Origin: an uncultured Flavobacteriaceae bacterium
Lineage (GTDB): Bacteria > Bacteroidota > Bacteroidia > Flavobacteriales > Flavobacteriaceae
Direction: 5' to 3'
Assembly (NCBI GenBank): GCA_947494695.1
Contig: CANLWB010000005.1
Coordinates: forward strand, 248,001 to 312,000
Length of the DNA: 64,000 nt
How positions within the stretch are numbered: the first letter of the stretch is position 1; every line of letters begins with the position of its first letter. The translations under genes were made by a program, and so were the position numbers. The notes below the pieces were generated by a model. It saw nothing but the letters and a program-made list of their open reading frames with translations. It did no database searches and had not been told where the DNA came from. Positions 1 to 9,748 of this stretch are shown one piece after another.

Positions 1-36
1 TTGAAGTAAATTTCAAAAAACCAAACAAATAAGAGA

Positions 37-64
37 GTCTCAAGTTTTACTTGAGGCTTTTTTT
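37..64 (+). terminator. Rho-independent terminator of a gene left of the window
   Basis: An 8-bp stem (37-44 with 50-57, one G-U pair) is followed by seven T residues. It closes a transcription unit whose gene lies outside the window. Confidence 0.75.
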
Positions 65-66
65 AT

Positions 67-460
67 GATCAAGAGGAAGTAAAATACTATAATTTTATGG
101 TGGTGACTCTTATTTCTATAAACATATTAATATCAAATACATCAATGCTCTGTTGGTTTTAAGAAATTTCATGAGTCATTTTACAGAGCAGGCTCTCGGT
201 CTATACATTGAGACTATAGACTTTAAATCTATATTGGTTTGTTTCCAAAATTTCATAACATAAAACCGATTAGTTATAAGTAAATAGTGCAGCTAAACAA
301 TTTTATTTGCAAATTGTAGATTAATTCACAGATAATCCTTAGAAGGTACTATATTAGAATTCAGAGATTTACTACTAGATATAAAGACACATATTATTAA
401 CACCTAATTTGATGACTAAGTTTTTTTAAGTGCATTAGAGCAGGTTAAAGGCCATTACCA
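67..460. other. Non-coding leader region upstream of the Crp/Fnr gene
   Basis: There is no open frame with coding character on either strand in these 394 bases. The stretch is AT-rich, and I found no exact TAnnTTTG element or stable hairpin. It presumably holds the promoter of the Crp/Fnr gene and a long leader. Confidence 0.5.
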
Positions 461-1036
461 ATGAACCCCAATGTGGTATTCATAAATTCATTCTTAGACG
501 TCTCAGAAGAAACTTTTGAGAAACTGGCTAGTATTGCCACGTTTAGAAAAATAGAAAAGGGTGTTCAGGTGGATAAATCGGGAGAAATTCCGAGTAAAAT
601 TTACATGCTTATTTCTGGAATTATGAGAGCATATCTTAGTTCTGAGGAAGGCAAAGAGTATAATAAAAGCTTTTTTTTACCATTTAGTTTTGTAGGTGCA
701 CTTACTGGATTAATAAAAGGAAAACCATCCAAACTTACCTATGAAGCCATTACAGCATGTAAGGTATACGAAGTGAATTATGATGACATTATGCAACTTT
801 GCAGAGAAGATGTTCATGTTAGTAATTTATATAATAAGGTGTTGGAACGGGTTTTTATTAAATATGAAGAACGTCAACTTGATCTAATCTCTATGGATGC
901 TAAAGAACGATATATTAAATTACGAAGAAAAATACCGGGAATTGATGACCTAATTCCTCAGTATCATATAGCCTCTTATTTGAGTATTACACCAGTGCAG
1001 CTAAGTAGGATACGAAAAAAAATTGATCAAAATTAA
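461..1036 (+). CDS. Crp/Fnr family transcriptional regulator
   Basis: This 191-residue protein has the layout of the flavobacterial Crp/Fnr family. A cyclic-nucleotide-binding-like beta-roll lies at about residues 20-115, a long dimerisation helix at about 118-145, and a C-terminal winged helix-turn-helix ends in a typical TPVQLSRIRKKI recognition helix. The beta-roll lacks the usual RxS phosphate-binding signature, so cAMP binding is doubtful. I see no N-terminal cysteine cluster for an FNR-type Fe-S centre. It stands alone, with a hairpin terminator 100 bp downstream. The ligand and target genes cannot be read from sequence. Confidence 0.9.
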   Translation: MNPNVVFINSFLDVSEETFEKLASIATFRKIEKGVQVDKSGEIPSKIYMLISGIMRAYLSSEEGKEYNKSFFLPFSFVGALTGLIKGKPSKLTYEAITACKVYEVNYDDIMQLCREDVHVSNLYNKVLERVFIKYEERQLDLISMDAKERYIKLRRKIPGIDDLIPQYHIASYLSITPVQLSRIRKKIDQN

Positions 1037-1135
1037 CATTTGTTAACCCTAGATACTAGGTTAAATCATATATTTGAGAATATTTCCTTTTATTGTAAAT
1101 TATTAGGAATTATAGCTAACTAACCAACCAAAGAG

Positions 1136-1166
1136 AAAAACAGGTAATATACTTACCTGTTTTTTT
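1136..1166. terminator. Bidirectional terminator between the Crp/Fnr gene and fumC
   Basis: A 12-bp stem (1136-1147 with 1153-1164) has a 5-base loop, an A-tract on the left and a T-tract on the right. It can serve the rightward Crp/Fnr gene and the leftward fumC, both of which end toward it. Confidence 0.85.
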
Positions 1167-1213
1167 TATGTTTAGTTTTCGAAAAAACATATAATCAAGT
1201 TAACACTAGTAGG

Positions 1214-2611
1214 TTATTTTAAACTCCCTACCATGTTTTCGGGTTTAACCCAGGCATCGTAGTCTTCGGCTGTTACATACCCTAAATTAATAGCTTCTTC
1301 TTTTAGCGTTGTTCCATTTTTATGGGCCGTATTTGCTATTTCGGCAGCCTTATAGTACCCAATTTTAGTATTTAGGGCTGTTACCAGCATTAAGGAGTTA
1401 TTTAATAGTTTCGTAATAACTTCATTATTAGGCTCAATACCTATAGCGCAATTAACATTAAAACTTACGCAGGCGTCTCCAATTAGTTGAGCCGATTGTA
1501 AAACGTTTGCCGCCATAACGGGTTTAAACACATTTAATTCATAATGTCCTTGTAAACCACCAACTGAAACCGCAACATCATTACCCATAACTTGTGCACA
1601 AACCATGGTTAGTGCCTCACATTGGGTTGGGTTCACTTTTCCAGGCATAATAGAACTTCCAGGTTCGTTAGCCGGAATTATAATTTCTCCAATACCTGAA
1701 CGTGGTCCAGAGGCCATCATTCTAATATCATTTGCGATCTTATTCAAGGAAACAGCTAATTGTTTTAATGCGCCATGTGTTTCTACCAAGGCATCATGCG
1801 CAGCCAGTGCTTCAAATTTATTGGGAGCAGTTACAAAAGGTAAATTCGTAAACTCGGCGATATAACCTGCAACACGTTCACTGTAGCCTTCCGGAGTATT
1901 TAATCCGGTTCCAACGGCTGTACCACCTAACGCTAGTTCACTCAAATGTGGTAATGTATTTTCAAGAGCATTTATACCATGGTTTAATTGCGCAACATAC
2001 CCCGAAAGTTCCTGTCCCAGTGTAAGAGGTGTAGCATCCATTAAATGTGTACGTCCTATTTTTACAACATTTTTAAAGGCTTCCGATTTTTTATTTAGGG
2101 TATCACGTAATTGTTTTACTCCAGGAATGGTCACCTCCACTATTTTTTTGTATGCCGCAATATGCATTCCGGTAGGGAAGGTATCATTAGACGATTGCGA
2201 TTTGTTTACATCATCGTTTGGCTGAATTGTTTTATCTCCTTCTCCTATTACTTTTCCGGCTAATTGATGTGCTCTATTCGCAATAACTTCGTTAACGTTC
2301 ATATTACTTTGAGTTCCGGAACCGGTTTGCCAAATCACTAAAGGGAATTGATCGTCGTGTTTGCCCTCTAATATTTCATCGCAAACGCTGCCTATTAAAT
2401 CACGTTTCTCTGCCGATAAAACGCCTAGTTCACAATTGGTATAAGCAGCAGCTTTTTTTAGATATGCAAATCCATAAACTATTTCTAATGGCATAGAGGC
2501 CGGCGCCCCAATTTTAAAGTTGTTTCTAGATCGTTCGGTTTGAGCTCCCCATAGCTTATCAGCAGGAACTTTAACCTCACCCATAGTATCTTTTTCTATT
2601 CTGTAACTCAT
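1214..2611 (-). CDS. fumC: Class II fumarate hydratase
   Basis: This 465-residue homotetrameric TCA-cycle enzyme interconverts fumarate and L-malate in the cytoplasm. The fumarase/aspartase signature [11 protein letters not shown] is near residue 318, and [12 protein letters not shown] (about 97-108) and [10 protein letters not shown] (about 187-196) supply the other active-site segments. The length is normal for FumC, and no Fe-S cysteines are present, which separates it from class I fumarases. It is a single-gene unit. A TAACTTTG minus-7 element on the minus strand (complement of 2637-2644) lies 26 bp upstream of the start and fits the annotated ATG. Confidence 0.97.
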   Translation of the reverse strand: MSYRIEKDTMGEVKVPADKLWGAQTERSRNNFKIGAPASMPLEIVYGFAYLKKAAAYTNCELGVLSAEKRDLIGSVCDEILEGKHDDQFPLVIWQTGSGTQSNMNVNEVIANRAHQLAGKVIGEGDKTIQPNDDVNKSQSSNDTFPTGMHIAAYKKIVEVTIPGVKQLRDTLNKKSEAFKNVVKIGRTHLMDATPLTLGQELSGYVAQLNHGINALENTLPHLSELALGGTAVGTGLNTPEGYSERVAGYIAEFTNLPFVTAPNKFEALAAHDALVETHGALKQLAVSLNKIANDIRMMASGPRSGIGEIIIPANEPGSSIMPGKVNPTQCEALTMVCAQVMGNDVAVSVGGLQGHYELNVFKPVMAANVLQSAQLIGDACVSFNVNCAIGIEPNNEVITKLLNNSLMLVTALNTKIGYYKAAEIANTAHKNGTTLKEEAINLGYVTAEDYDAWVKPENMVGSLK

Positions 2612-2636
2612 GTCTATAATCGTTTAATTTAAGTTG

Positions 2637-2644
2637 CAAAGTTA
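2637..2644 (-). promoter_or_regulatory. Minus-7 promoter element of fumC
   Basis: On the minus strand this reads TAACTTTG, a match to the Bacteroidetes TAnnTTTG box, 26 bp before the fumC ATG. No clear minus-33 TTTG is visible. Confidence 0.5.
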
Positions 2645-2822
2645 ACTGTTTTAAGATGCTTTTTTACATGATATATGTTAGTTTTTTACGACTTTTTTAG
2701 CATTTTAATAACATTATGGAGTTAGTAATAAGTCTTTTAAAAACACTATCTTAGTGAGGAAAAATTAAAGCACTATTTTTTTAAATAAAAACTAGTAATT
2801 CAAAAACATAAAATTAATAACC

Positions 2823-3464
2823 ATGGCAACAATACGATTAGGAGATGAAGCTCCAAATTTCACGGCACAATCAACAGAAGGAACGATCAATTTTCATAAT
2901 TGGTTGGGAGATAGTTGGGGCGTTCTATTTTCACACCCCGCAGATTACACCCCGGTTTGTACAACTGAATTAGGGACCGTGGCAAAATATAAAGCTGAAT
3001 TCGATAAGCGCAATGTGAAGGTTGTAGCTCTTAGTGTAGACGGCGTAGATTCGCATAACGGATGGATTAACGACATTAACGAAACGCAAAATACGACAGT
3101 TAATTTTCCGATTATAGCAGATGAAGACAAAAATGTATCAGAATTATACGATATGATTCATCCTAATGCCGATAGCAATCTAACAGTGCGATCTGTTTTC
3201 GTTATCGATACTAATAAAAAGGTGAAACTAATCATTACTTACCCAGCTTCTACTGGTAGAAATTTTGATGAGTTGCTGCGTGTTATCGACTCTTTACAAT
3301 TAACGGCTTACCATAAAGTAGCAACTCCTGCGAATTGGAATAATGGAGACGATTGTGTGGTAGTACCTGCCGTAGCAACAGAAGACATACCTGGCATTTT
3401 CCCAAAGGGATATAAAGAGGTGAAACCTTACTTGAGAATGACACCACAACCAAATTTGAACTAG
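2823..3464 (+). CDS. Peroxiredoxin, Prx6 (1-Cys-type) family
   Basis: This 213-residue thiol peroxidase reduces hydrogen peroxide and organic peroxides. The peroxidatic cysteine is C46 in the HPADYTPVCTTE motif, and the long C-terminal domain is typical of the Prx6 subgroup. A second cysteine, C178 in GDDCVVVP, lies where most Prx6 proteins have a non-cysteine residue. Whether it acts as a resolving residue is unknown. The gene stands alone between fumC (divergent) and a small membrane-protein gene with its own promoter. Confidence 0.95.
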   Translation: MATIRLGDEAPNFTAQSTEGTINFHNWLGDSWGVLFSHPADYTPVCTTELGTVAKYKAEFDKRNVKVVALSVDGVDSHNGWINDINETQNTTVNFPIIADEDKNVSELYDMIHPNADSNLTVRSVFVIDTNKKVKLIITYPASTGRNFDELLRVIDSLQLTAYHKVATPANWNNGDDCVVVPAVATEDIPGIFPKGYKEVKPYLRMTPQPNLN

Positions 3465-3496
3465 AGGGCGTTCTTCTAATAAATTTGAATTTGATA

Positions 3497-3527
3497 TTGT
3501 AAAAGAGATAGCTTTACATTATCTTTG
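3497..3527 (+). promoter_or_regulatory. Strong Bacteroidetes-type promoter for the 58-residue membrane protein
   Basis: ATTG at 3497-3500 and TATCTTTG at 3520-3527 are separated by 19 bp, a close match to the TTTG-N19-TAnnTTTG consensus. The ATG of the small gene follows 30 bp downstream. Confidence 0.7.
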
Positions 3528-3557
3528 CAACAGATTTTTTAAAAGACACTCACAATT

Positions 3558-3734
3558 ATGTTTGATTTTGATCAATATTTAGGATTTTTAGCTTTTTTAA
3601 CCATCTTAACGATAGGATTTTGGTTAATGATTTTTCTTTTAACGTTTGTAATTCCTTATTGGATTGGAGGTTCTCTAATCGAGAGAATTAAGGAAATTCG
3701 TGAAGAGAAAAAAGCGAAGCGCCTAAATTCATAA
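3558..3734 (+). CDS. Small membrane protein (58 residues), unknown function
   Basis: The frame runs from ATG at 3558 to TAA at 3732-3734. The protein has a short acidic N-terminus (MFDFDQY), one long hydrophobic segment at about residues 8-37, and a strongly charged, mostly basic tail (IKEIREEKKAKR). That is the profile of a single-pass or hairpin inner-membrane protein. Support for it being real comes from a good promoter 30 bp upstream and a terminator just downstream. I do not recognise a family, and no function is proposed. Confidence 0.65.
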   Translation: MFDFDQYLGFLAFLTILTIGFWLMIFLLTFVIPYWIGGSLIERIKEIREEKKAKRLNS

Positions 3735-3752
3735 CATAATTTAACAATACAT

Positions 3753-3786
3753 AAAAAAAGGAAGCTAATTTAGCTTCCTTTTTTTA
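3753..3786. terminator. Bidirectional terminator between the small membrane-protein gene and the TonB receptor gene
   Basis: A perfect stem of about 15 bp (A-tract plus GGAAGCTA paired with TAGCTTCC plus T-tract) has a 3-base loop. It lies between convergent genes and has U-tracts in both directions. Confidence 0.9.
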
Positions 3787-3805
3787 TGAGGTTATTTTAC
3801 AGTAT

Positions 3806-6262
3806 TTACATTTCAACGCCACCATTACCATCAAAGTCGCCACTACGACGCTCGCGTTTTTTCTGCTGATTAAATCGATAGGTGAATGATACGTTATAAA
3901 TTCTTCCGCCTCTAAATTGTATTTCCTGATAAGCATTAAAAGTTTCAGCGGTAATATTATTTCTAAAAATATTACTATTAAAGACATCTCTTATATTAAA
4001 GGCTATAGAGGCCTTTTCTTTAAATAAATCTTTACTAAAAGCCAGGTTAGCTGTAAACCTGTCTTTTCTGTCATTTTGAGAATCTTGGCTGGGCGCTCTA
4101 TAGTTCATCGTTGTTTGCCAGTCTATTTTATAGGGAAGTACTAATTTATTAGTTAATCTGGCATTCCATGTTAAATTATCTGCAACAATATTGATACCTT
4201 CGAAGTTACCATCTCTTTCAAACTTATACATATTAAAATCGGTATTAATACGCCATTTTCTAGACGGGCTATAGTTTAAATTAAGTTCAAAGCCATATCG
4301 TTTATCCGTTGCAATATTTACCGGCCCTCTCTCTATTACCGGGAATTCTTCACCATTTATTAAAACGGTTTCTCCGGTTCTTCTACTTATAAACGTCATA
4401 ACATTATCAGAGTGCGCATAATATATAGCAGAGCTAAGCGTAAATTTGCTGAACCTGTTTAAATACCCCAATTCAAACCGATCTGTATAAGTGGGGTCTA
4501 AATCCGGATTCCCTTGAAGTACATTGGTAATGCTTGACCTGGAAGGAAAAGGATTCAGCATACGTCCTCTTGGTCTTCTCAATCGGCGATTATAACCTAA
4601 ACTAAAACTTTCGTCTTCGCTTATTTCATAATTTATGTTCGCGGTGGGAAATAAACCTATTAGGTTTTTCCTTTTTAAATCGCCGGTTGTGGGTTGGTCG
4701 ATTGTTGTTTTTGTATTTTCCATACGCAATCCCAGGAGGTACGAAAACTTATTTATTTTGCTACCAAATTGTATATAAGCAGCTGTAATATATTGTTTGA
4801 AATTAAAAATGTTAGTAAGGTTTCTATTAATTTCAAAGGTATTGGTATTTACATTTAAGGTATCTACCCTAAAATCGGTAGTATTATTTCTGTAATCTCC
4901 ACGATATCCTATTTCGAATCGGCCCATTTTCCCAACAGGAAGGACGTAATCAGTTTGTAATAATATTTGCGTCTGATCTTCAAAATCACCAACCATTTCG
5001 GTGTCAATACCATCAAAGTTTATCATTGAGGTTCTAGCATCTTGGGTATCTTCATATTGAAAATCGAACGTTAATTTGTGATCAGTCTTTTTAAAGTTTT
5101 TCAAGAAATTAACGGCATATTGTATGGTTTCACGATCTCCGATTTCTGGAGTGAGTCTAAGGTTTCGCGTAATATTACCAGTATTTTTATCTATTTGCGC
5201 CAGATTGTTAATGGATAAGTCGTCATTTTTATTGTTGGAATAAACGACCGAGGTTGTTAGCGATGCAGAATTGTTAATATACCATTCAACTCCAGTATTT
5301 GTAGTAATACCTTTTCTAACATTCATCCAGTTTCTCCGTTCGTTTAAATCTGGAGTATTAATATCGTTATAAGCTACATCGTTGTTCCAGTATCCCAAGC
5401 GTTCGTTATATCTATAGGATGTCGTACTAAAGAAATTAACATCTCCTGTTCTATAATTTATGTTCCCAGAAATCCCAGCAGCATCGGGATGCCCTGCATT
5501 TGCCGTAATAGAACCATTTAGGCCCTGTAATTTGCTACGACGTAAAATAATGTTTAGGATTCCCGCAGTACCTTCGGCTTCATATCTGGCAGAAGGGGAG
5601 GTGATGACTTCAACCTTCTCAATAGATTCTGCTGGCAGTTGTCTTAGGGCTTCTGTAGAATTTAACCCCACTAATCCAGAAGGTTTACCATTTATAAGAA
5701 TACGTACATTATCATTACCTCTTAGAGCAACATTGCCCTCGCCATCTACAGAAACGGAAGGTACGTTATCTAAAACGTCACTAACACTTCCGCCACTTAC
5801 AGTAAGATCTTTACCAACATTAAATACCTTTTTATCCAGTTTGATTTCCACAGTGGTGCGCTCTGCAATGATTTCAACTTCATCAAGGGATTCTAAATCG
5901 ACCTCAAGAAAAAAGCTTCCCAAATCCTGATTAGAGAAGATTTTTTTGTTTTGAATGGTTTGTGTTTTAAATGAAATATATTCAACGGAGACATCGTAAA
6001 TACCTCTTGGAACCGGAATGCTGAATGTTCCGTTCATGTTTGTAATCCCACCGGCCACAATTTTGTTTTTCTTTTTATTGAAAAAAGAAATCGTAGCATA
6101 TTCCAAAGGATCTTTGGTCTCTTTGTCAAGAACTTTACCTGTTATTATAAAATCTTTAAGGTGTGCAGTTTTTGATTGGTCAACCTCTGTATTTTGAGGT
6201 TGTGCGTAGCTGACCAAGGGACTTAACAAGAGCATTAAACCTGAAACCAGAACTTTGTTCAT
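3806..6262 (-). CDS. TonB-dependent outer-membrane receptor with carboxypeptidase-regulatory-like N-domain
   Basis: This 818-residue protein begins with a signal peptide (residues 1-20). A carboxypeptidase-regulatory-like beta-sandwich follows (about 38-120), then a TonB plug (about 140-240, with VRILINGKPSG and the PSARYEAEGTAGILNII segment), then a long C-terminal beta-barrel of the outer_membrane_beta-barrel_3 type. It is not paired with a SusD gene, so it is unlikely to be a classic glycan-uptake SusC. The substrate is unknown. Expression is probably monocistronic: a TACATTTG minus-7 element lies about 40 bp upstream and a terminator follows. Confidence 0.93.
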   Translation of the reverse strand: MNKVLVSGLMLLLSPLVSYAQPQNTEVDQSKTAHLKDFIITGKVLDKETKDPLEYATISFFNKKKNKIVAGGITNMNGTFSIPVPRGIYDVSVEYISFKTQTIQNKKIFSNQDLGSFFLEVDLESLDEVEIIAERTTVEIKLDKKVFNVGKDLTVSGGSVSDVLDNVPSVSVDGEGNVALRGNDNVRILINGKPSGLVGLNSTEALRQLPAESIEKVEVITSPSARYEAEGTAGILNIILRRSKLQGLNGSITANAGHPDAAGISGNINYRTGDVNFFSTTSYRYNERLGYWNNDVAYNDINTPDLNERRNWMNVRKGITTNTGVEWYINNSASLTTSVVYSNNKNDDLSINNLAQIDKNTGNITRNLRLTPEIGDRETIQYAVNFLKNFKKTDHKLTFDFQYEDTQDARTSMINFDGIDTEMVGDFEDQTQILLQTDYVLPVGKMGRFEIGYRGDYRNNTTDFRVDTLNVNTNTFEINRNLTNIFNFKQYITAAYIQFGSKINKFSYLLGLRMENTKTTIDQPTTGDLKRKNLIGLFPTANINYEISEDESFSLGYNRRLRRPRGRMLNPFPSRSSITNVLQGNPDLDPTYTDRFELGYLNRFSKFTLSSAIYYAHSDNVMTFISRRTGETVLINGEEFPVIERGPVNIATDKRYGFELNLNYSPSRKWRINTDFNMYKFERDGNFEGINIVADNLTWNARLTNKLVLPYKIDWQTTMNYRAPSQDSQNDRKDRFTANLAFSKDLFKEKASIAFNIRDVFNSNIFRNNITAETFNAYQEIQFRGGRIYNVSFTYRFNQQKKRERRSGDFDGNGGVEM

Positions 6263-6300
6263 CGAAATTGATTAATTAAGTTAACTATTTATAATAACCG

Positions 6301-6308
6301 CAAATGTA
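6301..6308 (-). promoter_or_regulatory. Minus-7 element of the TonB receptor gene
   Basis: It reads TACATTTG on the minus strand, 38 bp upstream of the receptor start codon. The minus-33 box is not obvious. Confidence 0.45.
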
Positions 6309-6360
6309 ACTTAAGGTTTAATGTTAGAAGGTTAAAATTATGTTAATAGAAACATAAGAT

Positions 6361-6702
6361 TTATATAATGTCGTATATTCTTTCAGGAGGTCTTCCTATA
6401 ACGGCTTTATTATCATTTATGATTATTGGACGCTCGATAAGCTTAGGGTTTTCTACCATAGCTGTTATAATCTGACTATCACTCAAATCTTTTCCCTTAA
6501 ACTTTTCTTTCCAGATGGCCTCGTTTTTTCTAACTAATGCTATGGGTTCTATACCAAGTAAATTAATTAGTTCTTTTAATTCTTTTTTTGTGGGAACGTT
6601 CTCAAGATATTTTACAACTTCAAACTCCTTACCGGAATCCTCAAGTATTTCAAGTCCGCAACGTGATTTGCTGCAACGATTGTTGTGATATATTTTTATC
6701 AT
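6361..6702 (-). CDS. ArsC/Spx-family thioredoxin-fold protein (arsenate reductase-like)
   Basis: This 113-residue cytoplasmic protein of the ArsC/Spx family has the cysteine loop HNNRCSKSRCG, with C10 as the likely catalytic thiol and a second cysteine at C15. RPIIINDNKAVIGRP near the C-terminus matches the anion-binding arginine region of ArsC. No arsenic-resistance genes are nearby. It overlaps the end of the HAD gene by one base and appears to be the last gene of a prfB-HAD-arsC unit. Arsenate reduction is therefore a family-based guess, and another thiol role is possible. Confidence 0.85.
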   Translation of the reverse strand: MIKIYHNNRCSKSRCGLEILEDSGKEFEVVKYLENVPTKKELKELINLLGIEPIALVRKNEAIWKEKFKGKDLSDSQIITAMVENPKLIERPIIINDNKAVIGRPPERIYDII

Positions 6703-7319
6703 TATACGTTAATATTATAAGCTTTGAGTTGATGGATAAGCTGTTCTGGAGATTTAAATTGTATCCCATTAATTCCTAAAGCATTAGCAGCTTCAATATT
6801 TCTAAGATTATCGTCGATAAAAACAGCATTTTCGGCTGTGATATCGTAACGGTTAAGCGTTAGTTTATAGATTTCATCAAAAGGTTTTCGGGTTTTTTCA
6901 TCCCCAGAGACAACAATACCGTCAAACCACTGAAGAAATTCAAATCGCTCTAAAGCTATAGGAAATGTTTCACTGCTCCAATTGGTTAAGGCGACCACCT
7001 TATAGTTCTTAGATGTAATTAAAGTATTAAGAATCTCAACGGTTCCGATTATGGCATTTCCAAGCATTTCTACCCAGCGGCCGTAAAACATTCTAATTAA
7101 TGCCTCATACTCTGGGAAAAGTGCGACACGTTCTTCTGTAGCTTTAGCCATGGGGTACCCTGCGTCTTGATTTTCATTCCAGTCCTGTGTGCAAATATTG
7201 TCAAAAAACCACTGCATTTTTTCGCGGTCTCCGTTAAACTCATCAAGATAAACGTACTCGGGTTGCCAGTCTATTAAAACGCCTCCCAGGTCGAAAATTA
7301 TTGTATTAATTTGTGTCAT
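6702..7319 (-). CDS. HAD family hydrolase, subfamily IA (YihX-like)
   Basis: This 205-residue haloacid-dehalogenase-fold phosphatase has motif [10 protein letters not shown] with nucleophile D10. Gly replaces the usual second Asp, as in YihX-type enzymes. Motif II is ALTNWS, a lysine lies in DEKTRKP, and motif IV is FIDDNLRNI. The substrate is probably a small phosphorylated metabolite. The start overlaps the prfB stop by 4 bp, so translation is likely coupled. Confidence 0.9.
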   Translation of the reverse strand: MTQINTIIFDLGGVLIDWQPEYVYLDEFNGDREKMQWFFDNICTQDWNENQDAGYPMAKATEERVALFPEYEALIRMFYGRWVEMLGNAIIGTVEILNTLITSKNYKVVALTNWSSETFPIALERFEFLQWFDGIVVSGDEKTRKPFDEIYKLTLNRYDITAENAVFIDDNLRNIEAANALGINGIQFKSPEQLIHQLKAYNINV

Positions 7320-8426
7320 AATTGATTATCGTCTTCGACTTTTTGTCCCATCGTCATGAGATAGGATTTTAAGAATTCATCAATATTTCCATCCATTACG
7401 GAGTCAACATTACCAGTCTCATGTGAGGTTCTAACATCCTTCACGAGCTTATAGGGGTGCATCACATAATTACGAATTTGACTTCCCCATTCAATTTTCA
7501 TCTTACCCGCTTCAATATCTTCGCGTTGAGCTAGTTGTTTCTGTAGTTCAATTTCGTACAATTGAGATTTCAACATTTGCATGGCACGAGCCCTGTTATC
7601 GTGTTGCGATCGGGTTTCGGAACATGAGATCTGAATTCCTGTGGGTTTGTGAGTAAGTTGCACTTTGGTTTCAACTTTATTTACATTTTGTCCACCCGCA
7701 CCACTAGATCTGGCTGTGGTAATTTCGATGTCTGCCGGGTTTATTTCAATTTCAATAGTATCATCAACCAACGGATATACATAAACGGAAGCAAAACTTG
7801 TATGTCTTTTAGCATTACTGTCGAATGGCGAGATTCTTACCAACCGGTGTACGCCATTTTCTCCTTTTAACCAACCAAAGGCGAAATCACCATCAATTTC
7901 TAAAGTCACCGTTTTGATACCGGCAACATCACCTTCCTGGAAGTTAAGTTCTTTTACTTTAAAGCCACTTTTTTCTGCGTACATTAAATACATACGCATC
8001 AACATACTCGCCCAATCACAACTTTCTGTTCCACCAGCTCCAGCAGTAATTTGAAGCACAGCACTCAAACCGTCACCTTCTTCTGAAAGCATATTTTTAA
8101 ACTCAATATTTTCAAGGGAAATAGAGGCCTCTTCGTACAGTGCTTCCACATCTTCTGCAGTCGATTCTCCTTCTTTATAGAATTCGTAGAGGACTTCTAA
8201 ATCTTCAATAAGTATTTTGATTTTGTTGTAATCTTCCACCCATTTTTTCTTGGCCCGAAGTGATTTCACAACGATTTCAGCAGCTTTAGGATCGTTCCAA
8301 AAATTAGGATCGAAGGTTTGCTCTTCTTCGTTTTGTATTTCTATAAGTTTGGCATCTAAGTCAAAGATAGTACCTTAGTTTGTCAAGGCGGGTATTAAGA
8401 TCTTTAATTTGATCTGAGGTTATCAT
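7316..8426 (-). CDS. prfB: Peptide chain release factor 2, with programmed +1 frameshift
   Basis: The gene starts at the ATG complementary to 8424-8426 and encodes 21 codons ending in CTT. An in-frame TGA (complement 8361-8363) is then bypassed by a +1 shift at CTTTGAC. The body continues from 8362 to 7316, giving 369 residues, normal for RF2. The peptide across the junction reads RYYL then DLDAKLIE. An AGG Shine-Dalgarno-like triplet precedes the slippery site, as in E. coli. SPF (about residue 198), which reads UGA/UAA stop codons, and GGQ (about 242), which triggers peptide release, are intact. Low RF2 favours the shift, giving autoregulation. A TATTTTTG element lies just upstream. Confidence 0.95.
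8361..8376 (-). promoter_or_regulatory. prfB: RF2 programmed +1 frameshift site
   Basis: On the minus strand the site reads AGG TAC TAT CTT TGA. The following base is C, the poor termination context typical of this site. Both flanking frames encode recognisable RF2 sequence. Confidence 0.93.
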
Positions 8427-8443
8427 AATGATATCGTTTTGAA

Positions 8444-8451
8444 CAAAAATA
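8444..8451 (-). promoter_or_regulatory. Minus-7 element of prfB
   Basis: It reads TATTTTTG on the minus strand, about 17 bp before the upstream (frame-0) ATG. It supports a start at 8426 rather than at an internal codon. Confidence 0.5.
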
Positions 8452-8613
8452 GAATTTAAACCTCCATTAAAAAATAAATCTTGGAATATTATTTTTCAAC
8501 AGGCAAAATTTATAACACTAGAGTATTTTTATCCTGCAAATAAATAAGTTAAACGATTAAGTTTCATTTATAGCATAGATTGAAGTAAGATTGAACTCTA
8601 AATCTATGCATTA

Positions 8614-9729
8614 ATGCGGGTGTACTACTTTTTTAAAAACTTATTTCTTAATTATATAATTAAGACGAGACAGCAGTTACTGCGTTTTAACTTAACCATG
8701 TTGGTTCTAAAAAAAGTTAAAATACGTCTTAAGGAAATCAACTCTAAAAAGCTTAGCAAGACACAGTTAAAGGAAATACGTTTGTTTTATAGGAAAAGAG
8801 GGTATAAGCATGTTAAGACCCATTGGCACCGGTTTTATACAGCAGCAAATAATCAATTTTCTGAAAAGTATATCCCAGAGGACATATTTCATGTGGTCGT
8901 TTCCAATGCATTAAATGAAATGAAGCAGTGGCCTGCGCTTTTGGATAAAAACTTATCTGAAAGGTTGTTTAATGGTTTTAAACAACCTGTGAGCGTTGTG
9001 AAAAATGTAAATGGGTTTTATTATGTAAATGGTAGGCCTGCAAGCATGGCAGAGGCCATTGAGAGTTGCTGCAATTATGAGGATAGGCTTGTAATTAAAC
9101 CTACTATCGAATCGGGTGGAGGGAGAGAAGTTATAGGGTTCTCCATAGTAGATAGAATAACAAATCATAAAAGTTTAACCGTCGAGGAGTTACTTAATTA
9201 TTATAAAAAGGATTTTATTATCCAGGGAGTTGTAAACCAACACTCAGCGTTAAAGAAGCTTAATTCAAGTTCTTTAAATACTCTTAGGATTATGACCTAT
9301 CTTAAGGAAGACGACGTTCATGTACTATCTTCCATTTTAAGAATAGGAAGCGTAGGGATGTTTACGGATAATAGTGCGTCTGGAGGTATGGTTTGTGGAA
9401 TAAAAGAAGATGGAAAGCTTCGTGAGTTTGGTTATTTGGCTTCAGGGGATAATAAAACCAAAACCGATACCAATATAGTACTCAAAGATTATGAGGTTCC
9501 ATCGTATAACAAAGCTTTAGGTATGGTTAAAGGGATGCATTCAAAGGTGCCCTATTTTAGAATTATTTCCTGGGATATTGCCATAGACCAAGATGAAGCC
9601 CCCGTATTTATTGAGTACAATACATACAGGCAGTCCATAGGAATCCATCAATTTTGTAATGGGCCGCTATTCGGTGATTTCACGGATGAACTTTTAGAAA
9701 TCGGCAGACAATATAAATCGTTAGCTTAA
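8614..9729 (+). CDS. Sugar-transfer-associated ATP-grasp family protein
   Basis: This 371-residue protein resembles the ATPgrasp_ST family, whose members sit in surface-polysaccharide loci and are predicted to form amide or ester bonds using ATP. Visible features are the ATP-lysine strand LVIKPTIESGGGREV (about residues 150-165), FIIQGVVNQHSALKKL, SLNTLRIMTY, and the metal-binding end SWDIAIDQDEAPVFIEYNT (about 325-343). The first 28 residues are hydrophobic and basic, and the ATG at 8698 is an alternative start. It leads a rightward set with two small membrane proteins and a second ATP-grasp enzyme. The substrate is unknown. Confidence 0.82.
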   Translation: MRVYYFFKNLFLNYIIKTRQQLLRFNLTMLVLKKVKIRLKEINSKKLSKTQLKEIRLFYRKRGYKHVKTHWHRFYTAANNQFSEKYIPEDIFHVVVSNALNEMKQWPALLDKNLSERLFNGFKQPVSVVKNVNGFYYVNGRPASMAEAIESCCNYEDRLVIKPTIESGGGREVIGFSIVDRITNHKSLTVEELLNYYKKDFIIQGVVNQHSALKKLNSSSLNTLRIMTYLKEDDVHVLSSILRIGSVGMFTDNSASGGMVCGIKEDGKLREFGYLASGDNKTKTDTNIVLKDYEVPSYNKALGMVKGMHSKVPYFRIISWDIAIDQDEAPVFIEYNTYRQSIGIHQFCNGPLFGDFTDELLEIGRQYKSLA

Positions 9730-9748
9730 ACTATTATTTATTAATACC

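Noticed and set aside
5460-5930. 156-codon frame opposite the TonB receptor
   Set aside because: It is a shadow of the receptor plug domain, with Pro/Ser/Leu-rich composition and no promoter or family.
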